This document shows positions 28,265 to 36,320 of a stretch of DNA of 64,000 nucleotides, piece by piece. Numbering within the stretch: the stretch's first letter is position 1; the number at the start of each line of letters is the position of its first letter. Origin of the DNA: Paludibacteraceae bacterium (lineage in GTDB: Bacteria; Bacteroidota; Bacteroidia; Bacteroidales; Paludibacteraceae); the NCBI GenBank assembly GCA_024401535.1, contig JAKSKX010000004.1, positions 111,490 to 175,489 of the forward strand, given 5' to 3'. The position numbers were made by a program, and so were the translations under genes. The notes under the pieces were generated by a model. It saw only the letters and a list, made by a program, of their open reading frames with translations. It did not search any database and was not told the origin of the DNA.

Positions 28265-28957
28265 ATGGAAGTAATCATTTTAGCCGGTGGCCTCGGCACG
28301 CGTCTTCGTTCTGCAATCGGAAACGAGATTCCGAAATGCATGGCACCAGTGGCGGGAAGGCCGTTTTTGTGGCATTTGCTGAGCTATCTGACTCGTTTTG
28401 ATGTTTCCAGTGTCGTGATTTCAGTCGGCCATTTGAGAGAGGTTATTTTCGATTGGATTGAACAGGTCAAGGACGAATTCCCATTCGAGTTCGATTATGC
28501 TGTAGAGGAAACGCCGCTTGGTACGGGCGGTGGCATAAAGCTTGCAATGACGCATGTCATGGGCGATGACGCAATAGTTTTGAATGGAGATACCTTCTTT
28601 GACGTCAGCCTTGACGAGTTTTTGGCTATGCACAGGTCAAAGTCTTCGGCAATATCGCTCGCACTGAAGCCTATGCAGAAGTTCGAGAGGTACGGCACTG
28701 TGACAAAGGATGCTAATGGTGTTATCACTGCGTTCAAGGAGAAGCAGTACTGCGAAAGCGGTAACATCAACGGCGGTGTCTATTGCATCAACAAACAGCG
28801 CATCGAGTGGCCGACAGAAGACAAGTTCTCTATGGAAAAAGATGTGTTTGAGCCAAGCGTTTCAAAAAAGAATATGTACGCATTTGATTTCGGTGGCTAT
28901 TTCATCGATATAGGAATTCCAGAAGACTACGCCAAGGCAAACAAAGATTTCGCATAA
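28265..28957 (+). CDS. hddC: Sugar-1-phosphate nucleotidyltransferase, probably HddC
   Basis: This 230-residue enzyme has the nucleotidyltransferase signature ILAGGLGTRLRSAIGNEIPK at the N-terminus and VLNGDTFFDV as the metal-binding acidic site. Size and partner hddA suit D-glycero-alpha-D-manno-heptose 1-phosphate guanylyltransferase, which makes GDP-heptose. Other nucleotide-sugar products are possible. Its last 110 bases reappear as a damaged copy at 30062-30172. Confidence 0.8.
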   Translation: MEVIILAGGLGTRLRSAIGNEIPKCMAPVAGRPFLWHLLSYLTRFDVSSVVISVGHLREVIFDWIEQVKDEFPFEFDYAVEETPLGTGGGIKLAMTHVMGDDAIVLNGDTFFDVSLDEFLAMHRSKSSAISLALKPMQKFERYGTVTKDANGVITAFKEKQYCESGNINGGVYCINKQRIEWPTEDKFSMEKDVFEPSVSKKNMYAFDFGGYFIDIGIPEDYAKANKDFA

Positions 28958-28981
28958 CAAACAAAAAATTCATTTACTTTT

Positions 28982-29485
28982 ATGGGAACAGGAAAAGAAA
29001 TTCTAATGTATTCTGTACTGCTCAAGAAACTTGTAAGCAAGATTGCGCTTTTGGCTATAGGTGGCGTTTTCGCGTGGGCCTTTCTAAGCCAGTACTTCTC
29101 TTTCAGTGCAAGTGACTACCAGCAGATGCTTGATGACGACAGCAAGGTGATGGCAGTTCTTGACGAAAAGTACACTTTCAACCACAGCAAGTACTCGTCC
29201 TACTACGAATTCACTTTCAAGTACGAGGTTGACGGCACAAAGTACGATGGCAAATACACTTCCGGTTCAGTTCCTGAAATTCCCGTAGTTTCCGTATATT
29301 ACTTGAAGTCAAATCCAAAGGTTTATTCGCTTGACCCGCAGAAAAGCCTAGAGGACGAGCCAGGTTGGGGAACGCTTCTAGTCGGAATCATTTCCTTGCT
29401 AGTCTTCGTTTACGAGTTGTTTACTATTTCGCCTACAGCAAAACTGTTCAGTCAGGTGAGCAAAATGAAAGACAACAAACAATAA
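28982..29485 (+). CDS. DUF3592-like membrane protein
   Basis: The 167-residue protein has two membrane segments (about residues 19-35 and 129-146) enclosing a soluble part of about 90 residues rich in Tyr, Ser and Asp. The layout, including YYEFTFKYEVDGTKYDGKYTS and the VYYLKSNPKVYSL ending, is that of DUF3592 proteins, whose role is not known. It closes the polysaccharide transcript; the perfect hairpin at 29507-29534 ends it. Its 3' end, like that of hddC, has a decayed copy further right (30209-30311). Confidence 0.7.
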   Translation: MGTGKEILMYSVLLKKLVSKIALLAIGGVFAWAFLSQYFSFSASDYQQMLDDDSKVMAVLDEKYTFNHSKYSSYYEFTFKYEVDGTKYDGKYTSGSVPEIPVVSVYYLKSNPKVYSLDPQKSLEDEPGWGTLLVGIISLLVFVYELFTISPTAKLFSQVSKMKDNKQ

Positions 29486-29506
29486 ATAATTGTTAGATAG
29501 TTAAAT

Positions 29507-29543
29507 GGGGGTGCTACAATATTGTAGCACCCCCATTTTTTTT
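29507..29543. terminator. Bidirectional terminator with 14-base arms
   Basis: A perfect palindrome of two 14-base arms (29507-29520 and 29521-29534) is followed by eight T on the plus strand. It ends the polysaccharide transcript and probably also the leftward transcript of the gene at 29564-29869. Confidence 0.9.
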
Positions 29544-29563
29544 CGTATGGGAAAGGAGTATCC

Positions 29564-29869
29564 TTACTCCTTACCTGCTGCTGAAAGAGAAATCTTGTTG
29601 TCTGACAACTTAGTATCTGCTCCGTTAGCAATCTGAATCTTGATTCCGTAGTTTTCAAGAATTGATTTCTCGAAATTACCAACCAAAGTGTGGCCGTTTA
29701 CAGAAACCTCTCCACCCTTGGCGTCGCCCTTGCGGATAGATGCCAGTGTTGCGTCGTCATCTGCGAACTTTACTCCGTTGTAAACTCTCACTGTAACACC
29801 GTAAGCATCCTTCAACTGCTTCTTCAATGTCTTAACGGCCATGCGGCCTGAAATCTTAATGTCTGCCAT
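29564..29869 (-). CDS. Conserved small protein of unknown function
   Basis: This 101-residue soluble protein has the pattern IKISGRMAVKTLKKQLKDAY ... LRVYNG-like TVRVYNGVKFADDDATLAS, which I recognise from many bacterial genomes as a conserved hypothetical protein with no assigned function. There is no signal peptide. It is a single-gene unit with its own promoter (29959-29966) and a leader hairpin at 29930-29948. It sits between the intact hddC/DUF3592 genes and their damaged copies, so it may have arrived with the rearrangement. Confidence 0.75.
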   Translation of the reverse strand: MADIKISGRMAVKTLKKQLKDAYGVTVRVYNGVKFADDDATLASIRKGDAKGGEVSVNGHTLVGNFEKSILENYGIKIQIANGADTKLSDNKISLSAAGKE

Positions 29870-29929
29870 AATATTAAACTTTTTATGATTAATCGTTAGC
29901 TACAATATTTGTGTTCTAATATTAACCTC

Positions 29930-29966
29930 TTGATAGGTTCTCTATCAATAATCACTTGCAAATCTA
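29930..29966 (-). promoter_or_regulatory. Promoter and leader hairpin of the 29564-29869 gene
   Basis: TAGATTTG (complement of 29959-29966) is a good -7 element. Between it and the start codon a 7-base perfect hairpin, TTGATAG/CTATCAA (29930-29936 with 29942-29948), lies in the leader and could act on mRNA stability or translation. Confidence 0.45.
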
Positions 29967-30061
29967 AAGTAAGATGCTAATATTGATGTGGTCCATTTTG
30001 GTCCTTAATTGCAAACATGTTCAAAAACATTAGTTTTTTCATTCAATTTGTAATTTCTAAC

Positions 30062-30172
30062 GGAAAAAGATGTGTTTGAGCCAAGAATATGTATGCCTTT
30101 GTCTTCGGCGGTTATTTCATTGATATAGGCACTCCGAAAGACTATGCAAAGGCAAACAAGTACTTTGCATAG
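30062..30172 (+). pseudogene. Decayed copy of the hddC 3' end
   Basis: The bases match the last part of hddC (28837-28957) closely: GAAAAAGATGTGTTTGAGCC, then a 13-base deletion that shifts the frame, then most of the coding end to a TAG stop. In the restored frame it reads NMYAFVFGGYFIDIGTPKDYAKAN. There is no start codon or upstream part. Confidence 0.85.
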
Positions 30173-30208
30173 GTTAGATTACTAAAGGTAGTAAATATAA
30201 CGGTACAA

Positions 30209-30311
30209 AATCAGAATCATTTCTTTGTTTTTCATTTATGAGTTGCTTACTATTTCGCCTACAGCCAAGTTGTTTAGCCAAGTGAGTAAGCAGAAGAAGG
30301 CAATGGAGTAA
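30209..30311 (+). pseudogene. Decayed copy of the DUF3592 gene 3' end
   Basis: About 100 bases resemble 29385-29485, including the identical run TTTCGCCTACAGC and the stop, with scattered differences. Together with the hddC remnant it shows that a two-gene segment was once duplicated here. Only 139 bases now separate the two stops, against 528 in the intact copy, so about 390 bases were lost. The rest of the 29870-30388 gap is A+T-rich and without a gene. Confidence 0.8.
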
Positions 30312-30338
30312 GCCAAACAAACATAACAAGAGTTATAA

Positions 30339-30376
30339 AACAAGGGAACAAATTCAATTTGCTCCCTTGTTTTTTT
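30339..30376. terminator. Strong bidirectional hairpin terminator
   Basis: Arms of 16 bases (30339-30354 and 30356-30371) have one mismatch and a one-base gap, followed by T. It ends the leftward BspA-like gene and separates it from the remnants. Confidence 0.85.
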
Positions 30377-30388
30377 GTTGTATGTTGA

Positions 30389-31552
30389 CTAGTACCTTTC
30401 CACTTCGCAAGTTGATGGAAAAGCGTCCTTGCCAATCTCGCAGCCTTTCGGCACTCGTGCTGATTTGAGGCTCTTGCATAAATTGAACGCATTCTCACCG
30501 ATTGACTTTACCGAACTGGGAATTTCCACGCTTTTGAGGCTTGTGCAGTCATTGAACGCAAACTCTCCGATTTCAGTCACCTAGTTTGGAATATTGACGC
30601 TCTTGAGGCTTGTGCAGTAGCGGAACGCACCATTGCCTATTTTAGTCACCGAGTTAGGAATTTCAACGCTTTCCATGTTTGTGCAGCCCTCGAACGCACC
30701 GCTTCCGATTTCAGTCACCGAACTTGGAATATTGACGCTCTTGAGATTTGTGCATCTGGTGAACGCGCAAGTTTTGATTGACTTCACCGAGTTTGGAATT
30801 ACGACGCTTTTCAGGCTGTCGCAGCCAAAGAACGCACCATTCCCGATTTCAGTGACCGAGTTTGGAATCTCTATGCTCTCTAGGCTTGTGCAGCCCTCGA
30901 ACGCTCTTATTCCGATTGCAGTGACCGAGTTTGGAATCTCTATGCTCTCTAGGCTTGTGCAGCCCTCGAACGCTCTTATTCCGATTGCAGTGACCGAGTT
31001 TGGAATCTCTATGCTCTCTAGGCTTGTGCAGCCCTCGAACGCACCGCTTCCGATTTCAGTCACCGAGCTTGGAATATTGACGCTCTTGAGATTTGTGCAT
31101 CGGTTGAACGCGTTAGTTTTGATTGACTTCACCGAGTTTGGAATCACGACGCTTTTGAGGCTTGTGCAGCCAAAGAACGCCGCATTCCCGATTTCAGTGA
31201 CCGAGTTTGGAATCTCTATGCTCTCTAGGCTTGTGCAGCCCTCGAACGCACCGCTTCCGATTTCAGTCACCGAGCTTGGAATATTGACGCTCTTGAGATT
31301 TGTGCATCGGGTGAACGCAACTATGCCCACGCTTGTCACCTTGTATGTTTTGCCCTCGACTATAACCTCGTCTGGTATTTCAACGCTCTTGACAGTTTTC
31401 TTCATGGCAGAGTTTTTCAAGCCGGCTACCGTAGCCTCTTTTCCCGAGACTGTGTCGAACTTCAGTGGCGAATCTTCAGCCTTGACCGGCTTGGCGAAGG
31501 CAGTCAGCGCAATGCCGAACACTGACAGCAATATTAGAATCAGCTTTCTCAT
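30389..31552 (-). pseudogene. BspA-like leucine-rich-repeat surface protein with an in-frame stop
   Basis: The gene has a signal peptide (MRKLILILLSVFGIALTAFA) and then about 13 repeats of 23 residues (LRR_5/BspA type, form VTEIGxxAFxGCTSLExIEIPNS). It ends in a C-terminal module, LKSARVPKGCEIGKDAFPST, closely matched by the gene at the right edge of the window. A TAG at 30581-30583, where other repeats have TCG, splits it into 323 and 63 residues, so it is either a pseudogene or tolerates early termination (a sequencing error is also possible). The 69-base units are nearly identical; two adjacent ones around 30910-31050 seem to be exact copies. BspA-type proteins are cell-surface or secreted adhesins. 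The promoter is at 31578-31585. Confidence 0.8.
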
Positions 31553-31577
31553 GGCAGTTAATAGTTATATATGCGTG

Positions 31578-31585
31578 CAAAGATA
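31578..31585 (-). promoter_or_regulatory. -7 element of the BspA-like gene
   Basis: TATCTTTG on the minus strand (complement of 31578-31585) lies about 25 bases before the start codon and matches TAnnTTTG. Confidence 0.5.
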
Positions 31586-31677
31586 TAAACAATTTTCAAT
31601 GCGCAGAGGGAACATGAACAGCAAATTAAAAACAAATGCACAACCCATGAAACATGAATTGTGCATTATGCATTGAC

Positions 31678-32850
31678 TTAGAGTGCAAGCTTGTAGATGT
31701 TCTCTATATCTTTGCTTGAAAGCTTGACGAAGCCGCCTGTTCTGCCTTCCTCGCCAAGACCGAAAGTCTTTACTAGGTAAGGAATGTCGCTCTCCTTTGC
31801 GCCAAGTTCAGCGAAAGTTGTAGGCATGCCAATAGATTTAAGGAAAGTGCGGAAAGTTGCGATGCCTTCAAGTGCTGTTTTCTTAGGGTCTGCAAAGTCC
31901 ATTTTGCAGTTCCATACTCTGCATGCTACTTGGGCAAAACGCATAACATTGTGATCAACTACATATGTCATCCAGGCAGGCATGATTACTGCAAGGCCGG
32001 CACCGTGAGCGCAGTCGTAAAGTGCGGAAAGCTCGTGCTCTATGCCGTGGCTGTTCCAGTCCTGCTCTCTGCCAACGCCTACGATGTTGTTGTGCGCAAC
32101 CATTCCAGCCCACATTATGTTTGCTCTTGCCTGGTAGTCATTAGGATCTTTAATTACCTTCGGAGTTTCCTCAATCATTGCAAGAAGCACAGCCTCGCAA
32201 AGTCGGTCGGTAGTCTGCACATCTGTTGTGTTTGTGAAATATCTCTCGAAGACATGAGCCATGATGTCGGTAGCACCGCAAGCAGTCTGGTATGCAGGAA
32301 GAGTTTGAGTAAGTGCCGGGTTAAGAATAGAGAACTTAGGTCTGATGCACTCACCGCTTGCGCCACGCTTGAGCATTCCGTTCTCGTGAGTTATTACCGA
32401 GTCGCCCGAGCCTTCGCTACCTGCAGCGGCGATTGTCAATACTGTTGCAACTGGAACTGCTTTCTTAGGGCGTGCTTTGCCAGCATAGAAGTCCCAGAAG
32501 TCTCCGTCGTAGCATACACCCATAGCAATCGCCTTTGCAGAGTCAATCGAAGAACCGCCGCCAACAGCAACGATAAAATCTACGCCTTCCTTTCTGCATA
32601 GGTCGATTCCCTCGTAAACCTTTCCTGAACGTGGGTTAGGCATAACACCTCCAAGCTCACAATATGAAATACCTGCTTCGCTTAGTGATTTCTTAACTCT
32701 GTCAAGAAGTCCAGAACGGACAACCGAACCTCCACCATAGTGAAGAAGTACCTTTGAACCACCGAATTCCTTTACAAGTGCGCCACACTTTGACTCTGTA
32801 TCCTTACCAAAAACGAATTTGGTAGGGCTGTAAAATGAGAAATTATCCAT
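31678..32850 (-). CDS. Iron-containing alcohol dehydrogenase (butanol dehydrogenase/YqhD-like)
   Basis: This 390-residue cytoplasmic NAD(P)H-dependent enzyme has the family cofactor motif VAVGGGSSIDSAKAIAMG, a GGGSVVRSG loop near residue 40, and the metal-binding segment GATDIMAHVFERYF, followed by HGIEHELSALYDCAHGAGLAVI with the other His ligands. It reduces aldehydes (often butyraldehyde or methylglyoxal-type) to alcohols during fermentation. It is a single gene with a promoter at 32881-32888. Confidence 0.9.
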   Translation of the reverse strand: MDNFSFYSPTKFVFGKDTESKCGALVKEFGGSKVLLHYGGGSVVRSGLLDRVKKSLSEAGISYCELGGVMPNPRSGKVYEGIDLCRKEGVDFIVAVGGGSSIDSAKAIAMGVCYDGDFWDFYAGKARPKKAVPVATVLTIAAAGSEGSGDSVITHENGMLKRGASGECIRPKFSILNPALTQTLPAYQTACGATDIMAHVFERYFTNTTDVQTTDRLCEAVLLAMIEETPKVIKDPNDYQARANIMWAGMVAHNNIVGVGREQDWNSHGIEHELSALYDCAHGAGLAVIMPAWMTYVVDHNVMRFAQVACRVWNCKMDFADPKKTALEGIATFRTFLKSIGMPTTFAELGAKESDIPYLVKTFGLGEEGRTGGFVKLSSKDIENIYKLAL

Positions 32851-32880
32851 AATCCTTAATTATAGTTTTATTTGTACGTG

Positions 32881-32888
32881 CAAATATA
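32881..32888 (-). promoter_or_regulatory. -7 element of the alcohol dehydrogenase gene
   Basis: The minus strand reads TATATTTG (complement of 32881-32888), about 30 bases upstream of the ATG. Confidence 0.5.
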
Positions 32889-33166
32889 TAAAAAATCGTG
32901 TTTATAGCAAAGTCAATTATAAAATCATTGGTTTGTCTCCTGTATGTTGCTTTTTTTGTTTTTCAAAATTCATTCCCGGAATATCTCTGCGTAAAAATAA
33001 ATATATTACCATATTTCCGCCCAGTTCATATTCCATATTTTTCCTTGTATTCGTTAGAAATGAAAATTATTAGGAGGTTTTTGTTTGTTTTTTCCCTTTA
33101 GATTTGTTTTTGATTGGAAAAGATAAAAAATGTCATTCCTTGAAAATCCGCTTATCACAAAAGCTC

Positions 33167-33211
33167 ATTCTATAGAATCGGCATATATGCTAGTTTTGTA
33201 GAATATTCTAC
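33167..33211. promoter_or_regulatory. Three consecutive palindromes upstream of metY
   Basis: In 45 bases there are three perfect palindromes: ATTCTATAGAAT (33167-33178), GCATATATGC (33181-33190) and GTAGAATATTCTAC (33198-33211), the last continued outward by TTTT and ACAAAA. The first and third share the half-site TAGAAT/ATTCTA. They lie about 50-95 bases upstream of the metY promoter and could be an operator for a dimeric or tetrameric regulator. The rest of the 32851-33336 gap is A+T-rich and shows no supportable gene. Confidence 0.4.
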
Positions 33212-33260
33212 TACAAAATACATATAACAAATAAATATAATTCTTTATTTTAAATTCTTC

Positions 33261-33291
33261 TTGGTAGATAATTATATGCGCTCTAATTTTG
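33261..33291 (+). promoter_or_regulatory. Promoter of the metY-GNAT-cysK operon
   Basis: TTG at 33261-33263 and TAATTTTG at 33284-33291, with a 20-base spacer, match the -33/-7 consensus. The leader to the ATG of metY is about 40 bases. Confidence 0.75.
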
Positions 33292-33336
33292 CATTGTCAA
33301 ACGAAAACAAATATTAACAATTAAACATTAAGAATT

Positions 33337-34626
33337 ATGACACAGAAAAAACTTCATTTCGAGACTCTTCAACTACATGTAGGACAGGAGCAACCAGATT
33401 CAGCAACAGGCGCACGTGCAGTGCCTATTTATCAGACAGCTTCATACGTATTCAACAATTCTCAGCACGCCGCAGACAGATTCGGACTTCGTGATGCTGG
33501 AAACATCTACGGCCGACTAACAAACTCAACTCAGGGTGTTTTCGAGGAGAGAGTCGCAGCGCTGGAGGGTGGAGTAGCAGGCTTGGCAGTTGCTTCGGGT
33601 GCAGCCGCAATCACATACGCACTTCAGAACATCGTGCAGAACGGCGACCATATCGTTGCAGCAGACAACCTTTACGGTGGATCATACAACCTAATCACTC
33701 ACACGCTTTCAACTCAGGGAATAGAAAATTCAATCGTTGATTTCTCTGACTTCGACGCAATAGAGAAGGCAATCAAGCCAAATACAAAGGTTTTGTTCGC
33801 CGAAACACTTGGAAATCCAAACAGTGATGTGCTTGACATTGAAAAGGTTGCAGAGATTGCTCACCGCCACAACATTCCGCTAATAATCGATAACACTTTT
33901 GGAACTCCATATTTGATTCGCCCTATCGAGCACGGTGCAGACATCGTTGTTCACTCGGCAACAAAGTTCATTGGCGGTCATGGTTCTTCGCTAGGTGGAG
34001 TAATTGTTGACGGCGGAAAGTTCGACTGGAAGAAGGATGCAGACAAGTTCCCAACTCTTGCCAAGCCAGATCCAAGCTACCATGGAGCAGTGTTCGCAGA
34101 CGTAGCCGGTGCAGCCGCTTTTGTTACTCGTATCCGTGCGGTGATTCTTCGCGATACAGGTGCAACAATTTCACCTTTCAATGCTTTCATTCTACTTCAG
34201 GGATTGGAGACTTTGTCACTGAGAGTGGAGCGCCACGCCTATAATGCTCAGAAGGTAGTTGAGTACCTTGCCAACAATCCTAAGGTTGCAAAAGTAAACC
34301 ATCCTTCTCTTGCTTCACACAGAGACAATGCTCTTTTCAAGAGATATTTCCCTAATGGTGGAGCTTCAATCTTCACATTCGAGATCAAGGGAGGTCAGGA
34401 AGCGGCTTGGAAGTTCATCGACTCTCTAAAGATATTCTCTCTTCTTGCAAACGTGGCTGATGTAAAGAGTCTTGTGATTCATCCGTTCACAACAACACAC
34501 TCGCAGTTGTCACCAGAGGAGGCCGCACAGCAGCACATCACACCTTCGACAATTCGTCTAAGCATTGGAACTGAGCATATTGACGACATACTTGACGATT
34601 TGGCTCAGGCATTTGACAAAATCTAA
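33337..34626 (+). CDS. metY: O-acetylhomoserine sulfhydrylase (MetY)
   Basis: The PLP-dependent Cys/Met metabolism enzyme makes homocysteine from O-acetylhomoserine and sulfide. At 429 residues it has the MetY size, longer than MetB or MetC. Features are LQLHVGQEQPDSATGARAVP, YGRLTNSTQGVFEERVAALE, the PLP-lysine motif VVHSATKFIGGHGSSLGG near residue 210, and the C-terminal LVIHPFTTTHSQLSPEE. It heads an operon with a GNAT acetyltransferase and cysK, a sulfide-assimilation unit. Confidence 0.93.
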   Translation: MTQKKLHFETLQLHVGQEQPDSATGARAVPIYQTASYVFNNSQHAADRFGLRDAGNIYGRLTNSTQGVFEERVAALEGGVAGLAVASGAAAITYALQNIVQNGDHIVAADNLYGGSYNLITHTLSTQGIENSIVDFSDFDAIEKAIKPNTKVLFAETLGNPNSDVLDIEKVAEIAHRHNIPLIIDNTFGTPYLIRPIEHGADIVVHSATKFIGGHGSSLGGVIVDGGKFDWKKDADKFPTLAKPDPSYHGAVFADVAGAAAFVTRIRAVILRDTGATISPFNAFILLQGLETLSLRVERHAYNAQKVVEYLANNPKVAKVNHPSLASHRDNALFKRYFPNGGASIFTFEIKGGQEAAWKFIDSLKIFSLLANVADVKSLVIHPFTTTHSQLSPEEAAQQHITPSTIRLSIGTEHIDDILDDLAQAFDKI

Positions 34627-34640
34627 ATAACAAATGATTT

Positions 34641-35111
34641 ATGGCACAGATTGAGACATGGAAAGAAACATACACCGTCGATTTCGAACGCCTGTCACGT
34701 GAATGGATTACGAGATTCTTCGGTAAGGATGCAGTCGAGCCCTTCGAGGTTGACATCCTCTCAAATCCCAAGCAGCATATTATTGACAAGGGCGGCCAGC
34801 TGTTCTTTGCAGTGGAGGGCGGTAAGGTGCTAGGCTGTGTTGCGGTAATCAAGCACAACGACACAGACTATGAACTGTCAAAGCTTGCAGTCTCGCCAGA
34901 GGCACAGGGCAAAGGCTTGGCTTCAGCCTTGTTCGAGTCAGCTTTTGACTACGCAAAGTCTTTGTCGGCAAAGAAACTCATAATCGAGTCTAACACAATA
35001 CTTGCTCCGGCTTTGGGTTTGTACAAGAAATACGGGTTCGTAGAAGTTAAAGATTTCGTTCCTCACTACAAGAGAGTGAACATCAAATTTGAAAAGGAAT
35101 TAAACAATTAA
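34641..35111 (+). CDS. GNAT-family N-acetyltransferase
   Basis: This 156-residue protein has the GNAT acetyl-CoA motif LAVSPEAQGKGLASALFESA (Q/R-x-x-G-x-G/A form) and the C-terminal GLYKKYGFVEV. The acceptor is unknown. It lies 15 bases after metY and 13 before cysK, within the operon. An effect on sulfur amino acid supply is thus suggested but not shown. Confidence 0.85.
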   Translation: MAQIETWKETYTVDFERLSREWITRFFGKDAVEPFEVDILSNPKQHIIDKGGQLFFAVEGGKVLGCVAVIKHNDTDYELSKLAVSPEAQGKGLASALFESAFDYAKSLSAKKLIIESNTILAPALGLYKKYGFVEVKDFVPHYKRVNIKFEKELNN

Positions 35112-35123
35112 ATACAAGAAACT

Positions 35124-36050
35124 ATGGCAAATATTTATAATAGCGTGACTGAGCTTATCGGTCGTACACCTTTGTTGCGTCTTAACAATATCGAGAAGGA
35201 GGAGAACTTGCAGGCACGTCTGCTTGTGAAGTTAGAGGCTTTCAACCCCGGTGGCAGTGTCAAGGACCGTATCGCCCTTGCAATGATAGAGAAGGCTGAG
35301 CAGGACGGACTGCTAAAGCAGGGAGGACTTATCGTTGAACCTACAAGCGGTAATACAGGTGTAGGACTTGCTTGGGTTGGAGCTGTAAAGGGATACCGTG
35401 TTATTCTAACTATGCCCGAGACAATGAGCATCGAGAGACGCAAGCTTGCTGCAGCTTACGGTGCAGAGATTGTCCTTACTCCAGGTTCAGAGGGAATGAA
35501 GGGTGCAATAGCTAAGGCCAAGGAAATCATCGAGCAGAATCCAGGTTCATTCCTTCCGCTTCAGTTCGAGAACCCTGCAAACATACTTGTTCATGAGAGA
35601 ACAACTGCAGAGGAAATCTGGAAGGACACAGACGGAGAGGTTGACATCTTCGTTGCCGGTGTCGGTACAGGCGGTACTGTTTCTGGCGTTGCAAAGAGAC
35701 TAAAGGAACACAAGACTTCCGTTGAGGCTGTTGCCGTTGAGCCTGCAACTTCAGCTGTACTTTCAGGAAACAATCCAGGCCCTCACAAGATTCAGGGTAT
35801 AGGTGCCGGATTCGTTCCAAAGAACTTCAAGCGTGACTACATAGACGAAATAGTTCCCGTGTCTAACGAGGATGCGATAGCCACAGCCCGTCGCTTGGGT
35901 AGAAACGGTTTCCTAACTGGCTTCTCTTCTGGTGCCGCATTGTTCTCTGCAATAGAGTTGGCAAAGCGTCCGGAAAACAAGGGCAAGACAATCGTCGCAT
36001 TGCTTCCTGATACCGGAGAGCGCTACCTTTCAACTGTACTATACGAATAG
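35124..36050 (+). CDS. cysK: Cysteine synthase A (O-acetylserine sulfhydrylase)
   Basis: This 308-residue PLP enzyme replaces the acetyl group of O-acetylserine with sulfide. The PLP lysine is Lys47 in [12 protein letters not shown]. Substrate and phosphate loops [12 protein letters not shown] and [11 protein letters not shown] are intact, with the C-terminal SSGAALFSA. It fits the sulfide-assimilation role of its operon partner metY. No cysE is present nearby. Confidence 0.95.
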   Translation: MANIYNSVTELIGRTPLLRLNNIEKEENLQARLLVKLEAFNPGGSVKDRIALAMIEKAEQDGLLKQGGLIVEPTSGNTGVGLAWVGAVKGYRVILTMPETMSIERRKLAAAYGAEIVLTPGSEGMKGAIAKAKEIIEQNPGSFLPLQFENPANILVHERTTAEEIWKDTDGEVDIFVAGVGTGGTVSGVAKRLKEHKTSVEAVAVEPATSAVLSGNNPGPHKIQGIGAGFVPKNFKRDYIDEIVPVSNEDAIATARRLGRNGFLTGFSSGAALFSAIELAKRPENKGKTIVALLPDTGERYLSTVLYE

Positions 36051-36104
36051 TGTCATAATAACATATAATGTTTGTTCAGCCCTTGTTCGTTTGGGCTTAA
36101 AAGA

Positions 36105-36139
36105 CAAAGGCATTCCCGAGTGATTCAGGAATGCCTTTG
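36105..36139. terminator. Hairpin after cysK, probably for the leftward relic gene
   Basis: The 12-base arms CAAAGGCATTCC and GGAATGCCTTTG (36105-36116 with 36128-36139) are followed on the minus strand by a T-rich run, and on the plus strand by no U tract. A smaller AGCCC/GGGCT hairpin near 36078-36097 lies closer to cysK. The large one may belong to the decayed gene at 36160-36320. Confidence 0.6.
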
Positions 36140-36159
36140 CATCATGTATAGCTGTCTAA

Positions 36160-36320
36160 TTATTTCTTGATGATAAGCTGTGTGAGTATGTGCTTGCCCG
36201 CCACATCTACGTCCTGGCTCCAGTTGGGAGTACCCACGATTATTACAGTTTTGTGCCTGTAGTCCCATCGCGCATGAAAATGCCACGAACAGAGACGCAA
36301 TGAACTTTTTTGAATCGCAT
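36160..36320 (-). pseudogene. Collapsed secreted-protein gene (signal peptide joined to C-terminus)
   Basis: On the minus strand the ATG at 36318-36320 opens MRFKK. After one inserted base the frame continues as FIASLFVAFSCAMGLQAQN, a clear signal peptide. In another frame the sequence then reads VGTPNWSQDVDVAGKHILTQ to LIIKK and a stop at 36160-36162. So the start and the end of a secreted-protein gene survive while the centre is gone and the frame is broken. A -7 element TACCTTTG (complement of 36414-36421) and a TTTG at 36437-36440 remain upstream. Confidence 0.65.

Noticed and set aside
30633-31676. 347-codon open frame on the plus strand opposite the BspA-like gene
   Set aside because: It is the mirror of 69-base repeats whose minus-strand frame has the signal peptide and LRR pattern.
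32898-33101. 67-codon hydrophobic frame in the gap before metY
   Set aside because: Low-complexity A+T-rich sequence without a promoter, ribosome site or recognisable similarity; a minus-strand frame of about 39 codons nearby is no better.
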